A stretch of 64,000 nucleotides of DNA from positions 53,881,858 to 53,945,857 of the forward strand of contig NC_087065.1 in the NCBI RefSeq assembly GCF_963678635.1, in the 5' to 3' direction. The stretch is from Symsagittifera roscoffensis. Its lineage: Eukaryota; Xenacoelomorpha; Acoela; Convolutidae. The translations under genes and the position numbers were made by a program. The first letter of the stretch is position 1, and every line of letters starts with the position of its first letter. Of the stretch, positions 57,163 to 64,000 are shown one piece after another. The notes below the pieces were generated by a model. The model was not told the origin of the DNA. It did not search any database and saw only the letters and a program-made list of their open reading frames with translations.

Positions 57163-57164
57163 GA

Positions 57165-57574
57165 TGAGTTAGGACCGAGTTGGTTAACTCATAGAGTAAT
57201 TTCGGATAGGGTACACCGTCTGCTCGTCACGCTATCTTATTTTCGGCCGGATAGATTCGTGCAACTTCTTAGTCTAATACCGATCCTAATCTTACTCTTA
57301 TACTATCTAGTCTCAGGTTGTTTAACTAGTCTCTGCTAGGCTCAATAGATCTAGGGTATACTGGTTTATTGCGGTTGCTGAAGTGCTCGGGAGAGTCCAA
57401 CTAATTTCTAAGTTAAATTCAAATCTCTCTGGTGCTGAAATTACAAGTAACTTCAGCACTTACAAATAAGTGGGTTGTTAGTTAGATGGATCATGATTGG
57501 TTAATATTAAATACTTTACATTGGTAAAATATCTAAATTATCCAATCATAAAATGTAGTTTAGATCAGGTTCCA
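57165..57574 (-). repeat. Element B 5' LTR (410 bp)
   Basis: It appears identical to 38657-39066, with TG...CA ends and the GTTT duplication (57575-57578) outside. It contains the promoter for the genomic RNA, reading towards lower coordinates, with CCAAT boxes and an AT-rich TATA-like region. The AATAAA lies at 57365-57370 and the hairpin at 57432-57459. Confidence 0.95.
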
Positions 57575-57578
57575 GTTT

Positions 57579-57990
57579 TGCGTTTTGTAATGGGGTTTAA
57601 TGACCCTCAACTTATTTTTTGTAACAAAAAAAATACCTAGCTCAATTCTTAAAAAGCAAGCAAACACTACTCTATTAAAAGTAATTTTAATAGCACAAAA
57701 TATGTTGTACTATTAACGCGTCAGCCAAGATTCAACCCGTTTCAGAAATTGTTCCATATTAAGTTGAGGCATGCTGTTAAACTATTCAAATTTTTATTAC
57801 ACGAAATTATAACATTTTCTACTTAACAAAGCCTGAGGCGGTATGGTTTCCAAAACTTCACAAAAAAATCTATAATATCTTATTTTTTAAGAAAATAATT
57901 TTATCATATTTTAGCAGTCACTACTCAATTGACATTCAATAGAATTCGCGACTTTAAGAGCTTTGCCCTGATACGATAATTCTAGTCGGT
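57579..57990 (+). repeat. Right half of a 0.5-kb repeat copy split by element B
   Basis: It continues the copy whose left part is at about 38560-38652. Core motifs TATTAACGCGTCAGCC, CCGTTTCAGAAATTGTTCC and a terminal GCTTTGCCCTGATACGA are in the expected order. It is degenerate. Confidence 0.55.
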
Positions 57991-59474
57991 TTTAGCGTGT
58001 TTGCATGGTTACACTTATTGACAACAAGGGCAAGTGTTGCAATATTAATGGATGTCTGACGAGATTGGCGTATCATCATCGGCTCCTAACCAAACAATCT
58101 TTAGACAAAACTTGAGAGAGAAGAAAACAAAAACTTTTATGATCAGATTTTTTTAATTTTCAAAGCTTCTGAGAAATTAAAATGGAACCGAAATTTGTTT
58201 TTTGCAATAAAATTGTTTTGGTATCAAAAGTTTGCAGTTTCATCAATTTTAAAACACACACTTCGAAGACAAACTGATTATGGTTTTGTCTTAATTTCAC
58301 GATCCTTGGTACCGGGATAACAAACATTTTATCAATTTTTACTCGCTTTATATTTATAGCTCTTCAGAATCTAAACCAAGCTCACGACTAAACAGAGATT
58401 TTAAACTCTAGTTCCCTCAGCTAATCTTCTTAGTCTTATTATTGTTCCGAACATTGAAAATGAGGAAAACTTTGTTTCCGGTGTGTTTTATTTTTTTCCA
58501 CACAAAGTTAGGTACCACAATTATGGGACTGGGTTGAGCAATATTTCCATAATAAAGCCGTTACATTTTCGAACCACATTTAAAAGTTTCCAAAAAGTTT
58601 TCCCAGTGTCGAGAAAGTCCTGTTTGAAGTCTTATGTCGAGCGAATAAAGCGAGCGAGCAGTCTTATTATGGATTAAAGCCCTATAATAGCCCAATGTAA
58701 AACGTAAAAACTTAGTTTTATTTGAGTAACGGTTGTTTACTCTGAGTATTTTAACGCCTTTTGGAAGCATAAGTTTCAAAAGTACAAAAAACTGCAAAAA
58801 ACTTGAAAAATGTTGATTTTTTTTAATAGTAATTTTTCTTCAAAAATTGTTTTTTTTTTATTTTGCATACTTTGCAATAAAAAAGTATGGAAATCAAAAG
58901 TATCTAATCCCCAGTTTTTTGTACAATAATTTGAAATTTTTTTTTATTTTTTAATACTATGGTCGGAATATTCTATGGTACTTGATCAGTAACCGGCTAT
59001 CCCTGTTCTTATTTGAAACATATATACTAAGAAAGTCTCCGATGAAATCCTTTGACCCCATGAGAAAACAATGGACCATTCATCTGTATTGATTAACCTT
59101 CTAATTTAATTTTTTTTTTCTTTGAAAAAAATTTGTGATTCCGATATAGTCTGCTTCTTTTATGATTCTTCCTTTGTTATGCCCTAAATTTTTCTAAGTA
59201 TTGCCAAAAAGCGGCTAAAACCGATTAATTTTTGAAAAAACGATGGATAAGGCTTGAGAAAAACAGGCACTGCGTTTCAGATTATCAGATATCTACAATT
59301 TTTCCCATATCTTTGCTGCTAATCAATCCGTTTAACAAACATTTTTCAATAGCATCATCTTATAAAAATCTTAAAATATTTGTAGTTTTTGAAATCATAT
59401 ATTTGTAATTTTTGTAGTTTTTTGGTAGATTCATCTTATTACAACCAATTTTTTTTTGTAGCTTTTGAAATCAC
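57991..59474. other. Intronic DNA without recognised gene
   Basis: AT-rich sequence with homopolymer runs. The open stretches around 58483-58797 on both strands show no family resemblance. Splice signals for the flanking minus-strand exons lie outside. Confidence 0.4.
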
Positions 59475-59567
59475 CCGAATTTGGACAGGAATGAAGTAGT
59501 AAATGGCGTAGCAGAACACTCCAGGAAGGACATATTGGCACCAGACACAAAAACAGAGGCCTGCTAC
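59475..59567 (-). CDS. Exon of the unrecognised multipass membrane protein
   Basis: The exon has 31 codons in phase 0 at both ends. The acceptor TTGTTTTAG precedes 59567 and the donor GTGATT follows CGG at 59475. The peptide is one hydrophobic stretch rich in aromatics and Cys (for example QYVLPGVFCYAIYYFIP), ending in a polar QIR. It is phase-compatible with the exons at 60781-60934 and 17901-18026. The family is not recognised. Confidence 0.6.
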
Positions 59568-60780
59568 CTAAAACAAAGAATTTTTTTTACCTCAAGTTTG
59601 AGCAAGTTTATTTGCTGAGGGTTAAGCGGATTTGACCGCAAATGGGCTAGGTTATCGTTTTCTTGAGTTTTTGAAATGCCTGAAATCCTGATATGATTGG
59701 GATTATAATATGAAACTTGTCGGAATATGAAATGTAGATAAAACACACGTTATATACTGCATAACACACCCGATAAATTTTCTTCTAAAGAAGAAGTTTC
59801 ACAATTTAAACAAAGTCTTTTCTACGCCAAAAGTTTGGAAAAATCATTTCAAAACTAAGTCCAAAGCCGACAGATATTTGGAAAAGAGTCAATCAACGCA
59901 AGGAAAAAATGTTGACTTGTTTTTTGGATGAAAAAATTCATTTCTCGAATTTCAAAAGAAAAAATATATGACCTTAGATTTTTCCGAATTTCAACAACAT
60001 GGCCCGTTCTTTAGATAAAGTTAACCCAATTCATGTAACTGGATCAATGGGTTAATTGTTTAGTCCGCTGGATAATTAAAGTCCACTTTCGAAGCTAGAA
60101 GTCTTTAACGTTTTTCGTCCTTTTTCCGCTTTAGTATTTGAAGCGTGCTTTTTGCCTGCCTTATAGCAAAAAAATCTAATTGAACTGAAAAAGAACACAA
60201 ATTTCTAAGTGCATTCATATATGCAATAATATGAATGAATGCATTTTTGTCGTTTATCAGAGATTTTTAGGACATTAGAGTTTCTTGAAAAAAATCTAGA
60301 CCTAAATAAAGAGTCTTAACTACATGAACACAACCAACAGAAAATTACAAAACAAAATAAAAGATTTAAAGGTTAAGATTTTTAAAAAAAGATTTAAACA
60401 TTAAAACTACTTGGTTTTCAGGATTTTTTTATGACTGATTAAAATTTTGTAAAATAAAACTAACTCAATTTGAGACAACTAGGTATCATTTTTACTCCAC
60501 ACGCAAATTCAAGAAAAATCCATGCTTGAAACTTAAAATCGATCAGGTTGTTTCGCGCCTGGTAGTTAGGGGGTTGTTTGTCCTTCTTCTTTTTGCCAAT
60601 GAAATTGAATTATTTTTTTCTAAAAATCAAAACTCAAAAGCGAAAAAGCGGATTGAAGTGTGATCAAATCTTAAGATTTTTTCCCGTCAAAATATACAAA
60701 ATTAACCCTGCGGCCTGAATAAGTGCCTTCACTGCGCTCATGAACTTTTCAAAAACTGCTTTTATATAGTATTTACTCAC
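59568..60780 (-). other. Intron between two exons of the membrane-protein gene
   Basis: The donor GTGAGTAAAT (60780 downward) is strong and the acceptor TTGTTTTAG ends at 59568. No exon or known repeat is recognised inside, apart from short homopolymers. Confidence 0.55.
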
Positions 60781-60934
60781 CCCGATTCTGCGTTCAGAAA
60801 GGTAGAGATCGTTTAATACATTGTGAGATCCATAAACCCAGTAAACAGCTATGAATATAAATAGCTGTATGATGAACATGCTGCTTGGACATATTTTGGG
60901 CAGATGATAAAGCGCTGTATTGCTCATGATGTCC
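60781..60934 (-). CDS. Exon of the unrecognised multipass membrane protein
   Basis: The exon has 154 bp: one base completing a codon, then 51 codons, ending in phase 0. The acceptor TTATTCAAACAG is good and the donor GTGAGT is consensus. The peptide starts DIMSNTALYHLPKICP, has a membrane span (MFIIQLFIFIAVYWVYG), and ends in a loop NVLNDLYLSERRIG. The next exon follows in frame. The preceding exon must end in phase 2 and was not found with certainty. One candidate donor (GTAAGT after 63920) lies upstream but gives no convincing peptide. Confidence 0.65.
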
Positions 60935-62020
60935 CTGTTTGAATAAGAGAAATAAAGGCAGTCAGCAGCACTACCATATGCAAATCTGGGCAGATTTTTT
61001 TTATTTATACTCAAACCGCCCTAAAATCGCTCAAGTTTTTCATTATTTCGGAAGAATCACTCAAAATCAATTCAAATATGTAACAGTTTTTTGAAAACTA
61101 TTCCATTGTTTCATTTTTAGGGCATCTTAAGTAACCTTAACTCTATACACTTCTGAAAAATATGCCAAACTATTATAATACAACAAAACGCTCAAAAACC
61201 ACTGAAACCACCTATTTTTGATAATGATCTTGAGTCTTATCGGTTAAAAAAAGCTCAAATCTGTGAAACATTGCTTCAAAAATCCAATTGGGCAACTTTT
61301 GTTTAATCCTTAGCTTAGATTTTGTTGATGATTTTTCACCGCTGACCAACTTTTCAAAAACCAATTACCAAAAACAATGATTACGATCAAAATTTAAGCA
61401 AAAAAGACCCGAGTTGACAAATTTTAGCGATACAATTTCACATTTGCGGAGCAGGCACTTCAGGGGTCTCGAAAAATGTCTTCTAAGGCTACGGCTAACA
61501 TTTTCTCTATACTTTGAAAATAATATAGCCAACTAACAGTTGGAAAAGCGCAATGAACGCAAGTAAATTGAAAAAAAAAACTGACTAGTTTTTTCAAGAG
61601 CCTTCAACTTTTGCATTTCAAAAAAAAATAGATGGCCTTAAAGCTCTTTGAATGTGTAGAACAATTTATGATGGAAACATTTTTGTTAAAATTAATCCAA
61701 TTTGAGAAAACTCGATGAATACATAAAACTTTTATTTCGCTGGGAAATCTGATAATTAATTTCTGTTTTCGAAAATATAATTGATCACGTTTTTCGTGAC
61801 CTGTACACTTTTGCTTTTGATAGTGGAGTTTGGCCTCCTTTTAACAATAAATCAAAAATGAGCCTGAACAATTTTTAAGACTTGTTCCTGGAAAAAACAC
61901 AAACAAAAAATCAACAAGACCTATATAAAAGTACTCAATATGTCCATTGATCTTTAAAATACCATGGAATTAGAATGATGGAAAAATTAAGTGAAATAAA
62001 TTGTTTTTTATGAGTTAGGC
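60935..62020. other. Intronic DNA, nothing recognised
   Basis: AT-rich sequence without convincing exons on either strand. Short near-repeats occur around AAAATCAAGCCTT-like motifs but form no clear family. Confidence 0.35.
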
Positions 62021-62650
62021 TTCTTTCACATGAAAAAGCCAACAAGTCTAGTGGCATGTGTCCTTAAATACAACAAGACTGCTCGTATCAGGGCGAAGCC
62101 CTGAATGTTCCGACTGCTTTTTAAGGTTTTATGGAGCAGTAATAGCATTAAAAAATTAAATGTAATAAAATAAAATGTAATTTTTTTCTTCTAAAATTTG
62201 AAATTTTTTAATGAAAATCACCCCACCACACGCCATATAAAAAACAAAAGGATAGATTTCGCTCCTTGTATTAAATCAACTATGGCAAATAAGCTTCTTT
62301 CCACCAATTTGGAACGATTTTAAGACGAATTAACTCTCCGCTTACGCGTTAATGGCGAGAAATATATCGCGCGTTAATTAGCCCAAATTGGCCAAATGGC
62401 AATCTTTAAACCCCCGTAACTTTACGAAAAATGATCACAGGTAAAATATCTGTTCAAATTTGAGCTCAAGATAACAATATCTTTTGAATGATAAAAAAAG
62501 TTCCGTCAAAAATGGCTAGTTAAAAAGTCAAAATTTGTCTGAAGAAAAAAAAACCCACCCCGAGCACAAAAATTCCGTTACTTTCGTATCGAAAGTCGTA
62601 ACAATAACCTGATGTTCTTTCACATGAAAAAGCCAACAAGTTAAGTGGCA
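62021..62650 (-). repeat. Complete 0.5-kb repeat copy (minus) with long flanking direct repeat
   Basis: The unit spans about 62071-62606. Its outer end CAACAAGACTGCTCGTATCA is followed by the hairpin CAGGGCGAAGCCCTG. The inner end carries ACTTTCGTATCGAAAGT. A 36-bp direct repeat, beginning TTCTTTCACATGAAAAAGCC, occurs at 62021-62056 and 62615-62650 with about two differences. This looks like a long target duplication. The unit has no coding capacity. Confidence 0.7.
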
Positions 62651-62901
62651 ATAATCCTTTCGGAGTTTCGACTATATATTTAATGCTTTGATCTGTATAA
62701 CTTTTGTATTGAATATGATTGTAAACTTTTTACTGCCAACCAATCTTATTTCATAAGTGACTTTCGTTTGAAATTGTAGGGTTCGATTGTTTATAGTCAG
62801 ACTGTTTTTAAAGAATAACAAACAAAATTTATCTCCACCTAATCTTACAGAATCCTATTTGTTAGGATCTATAAGGTTCTAATCAGAAAAATTGAGTGTA
62901 G

Positions 62902-63480
62902 GAACTAAGAATTTGCCATTATTGTTCCGACTTTCGATACGAAAGTAACGGAATATTTGTGCTCGGGCTGGGTTTTTTTATTCTGCAGACAAACTTTGGC
63001 TTTTTAACTAGCCATTTTTGATGGAATATTTTTACATCATTCGAAAACTATTGTTGTCTTGAGCTTAAATTTGAAAAGATCTTTTACCTGTGATCATTTT
63101 TCGTAAAGTTATGAGGGTTTAAAGATTGCCATTTTGGCCATTTTGGCCAATTTGGGACAATTAACGCGCGATATATTTCGAGCTATTAACGCGTAAGCGG
63201 AGATTTAATCCGTCTTAGAAATCGTTCCAAATTGGTTGAAAGAAGCTTGTTTGCCATAATTGATTTGTTACAAGGAGTGAAATCTATCACTTTGTACATA
63301 ATATGGCGTGTGGGTGGATGTTTTCACAAAAAATCTTCAACTTTTTAGATTTTTTTTTTAAATTTCACTCTATTACATTTAATTTTTTCATGTTATTACT
63401 GCTCCATAGATCTTAAAAGGCAGTCGTAACATTCAGGGCTTCGCCCTGATACGAGCAGTCTTGTTGAACTAAGAATTTGC
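62902..63480 (+). repeat. Complete 0.5-kb repeat copy (plus) with 15-bp target duplication
   Basis: The unit 62917-63465 runs from GTTCCGACTTTCGATACGAAAG to CGAGCAGTCTTGTT, with hairpins near both ends. GAACTAAGAATTTGC occurs immediately before (62902-62916) and after (63466-63480). With the minus copy at 62071 it forms a large inverted repeat with arms of about 540 bp and a spacer of about 300 bp. Confidence 0.75.
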
Positions 63481-63563
63481 ACGAAATTAGTCGGCCAAAA
63501 GTAGGATAGCGCGACGAACAGACAGTGTACTCAGCTTGAAATTACTCTATGTGTTAGCCTCAA
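63466..63563 (+). repeat. Fragment of a related LTR in opposite orientation
   Basis: The minus strand of this interval matches the first 110 bp of the element A/B LTRs as read on the plus strand: CATAGAGTAATTTC, GTACAC.GTCTG.TCGTC.CGCTATC, GGCCG, TTCGTGCAA, TTCTTAG. Roughly three quarters of positions agree. It is therefore an old LTR piece of this family or a close relative lying in the opposite sense. Weaker similarity may extend left of 62902, so the 0.5-kb repeat may have inserted into this LTR. Confidence 0.6.
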
Positions 63564-64000
63564 CGTTGTATCAACTCAGAAATATCCCAAAGATAAACTG
63601 CATTTGCAAGGTTTTTTTACCAAAAAATTCGTAGACGGATTTATCAAATTTTTGGGAAAATCAACCAAACAAAAGTTTTGAGATAATTGTTATGCCATGC
63701 CTATTTGTTGTTTCTGGTGTAATATTTATGTAAAGTGGCAAAAATGGAGTTGTTTTTCTTACATTTTGGTGCAGATACGCTTGAAGGACACAATTATTTG
63801 TAACTTCTAATGAACCTAAAATTGCTATACTTGAAACACAATAAAGGCCCAATAATAGAACCTCGGCGAGTTCCAGTTTTTGTTTACGGTTTCATGGAAT
63901 TGTTTGTACCACCAGTTGACTTACTGCCTATTTCTTCGTTTTGTATTCATTCCATTTTTTCTCCAACGCTCCAACAGAAGTGAATAACAAAAGCTTTTTT
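63564..64000. other. End of window, possible but unproven 5' exon region of the membrane-protein gene
   Basis: The minus strand has good donor-like sites (GTAAGT reading down from 63920 and GTAAGA near 63757). A short hydrophobic frame lies between them (about 63758-63852) and contains SIAILGSLEVTN. Phases do not join cleanly with the exon at 60934, so I do not call exons here. Confidence 0.3.

Larger units (their letters stand above)
38657..57574 (-). mobile_element. Element B: young 18.9-kb env-bearing Ty3/gypsy-type LTR retroelement with accessory ORFs
   Basis: It is bounded by identical-looking 410-bp LTRs and a GTTT duplication. In the sense direction (minus strand) it carries PBS, 77-codon leader ORF, non-coding leader, 155-codon basic ORF, gag-pol (PR-RT-RH-IN order, which defines Ty3/gypsy), two short hydrophobic ORFs, a 377-codon ATG-less frame, env-like gene, ORF-X and a 1.6-kb 3' non-coding region. 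At 18.9 kb it is roughly twice the size of typical env-bearing gypsy elements and retroviruses. The sense strand is A/C-rich. Equal LTRs and open large genes indicate a very recent insertion, possibly by a still mobile family. It was inserted into an old copy of the 0.5-kb repeat. This is an endogenous retrovirus-like element of the host animal. Confidence 0.95.

Noticed and set aside
62071-63466. A single 1.4-kb transposon with 540-bp terminal inverted repeats
   Set aside because: Each arm has its own flanking direct repeat and single arms occur elsewhere in the window, so two separate insertions in opposite orientation explain it better.
63661-63930. First exons of the membrane-protein gene near the right end
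   Set aside because: Good donor-like sites exist, but the frames contain stops or the phase does not match the next known exon.

Overview
The window is animal (metazoan) nuclear DNA: AT-rich, with spliced host genes, long repeat-filled introns and many mobile elements. I cannot place the organism more finely. Two host genes are visible. A plus-strand SLC18B1/vesicular-amine-like MFS transporter has two exons (3548-3779 and 10741-12014) around a 7-kb intron. A minus-strand multipass membrane protein of unrecognised family is represented by three phase-compatible exons (60781-60934, 59475-59567, 17901-18026). If these exons belong together, one of its introns is about 41 kb long and contains almost everything else in the window.

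That intron holds two related giant env-bearing Ty3/gypsy-type LTR retroelements, both in the same minus-strand sense as the gene. Element B (38657-57574, 18.9 kb) is young: its two 410-bp LTRs look identical, a 4-bp target duplication flanks it, and it has an uninterrupted 2740-codon gag-pol and an 872-codon env-like gene. Element A (18086-37364) is old and broken. It has three LTRs but a single outer 4-bp target duplication, so it is a compound or rearranged insertion.

Read in its own 5'->3' direction, element B carries: LTR; PBS; a 77-codon leader ORF; a structured non-coding leader; a basic 155-codon ORF overlapping gag; gag-PR-RT-RH-IN; two short hydrophobic ORFs overlapping as ATGA; a 377-codon open frame with no ATG; env; a large ORF called here ORF-X, again joined to env by ATGA; a 1.6-kb structured 3' non-coding region; LTR. 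Comparing A with B shows which small ORFs and RNA segments are conserved. The extra genes make the element about twice the size of ordinary env-bearing gypsy elements, and they are the most likely undescribed system in the window.

The remaining DNA (1-18 kb and 57.6-64 kb) is intron or intergenic sequence dominated by a roughly 0.5-kb dispersed repeat with hairpins near both ends (at least a dozen copies or fragments), a TA-flanked MITE, other inverted-repeat elements, poly-G tracts and a TTG microsatellite.
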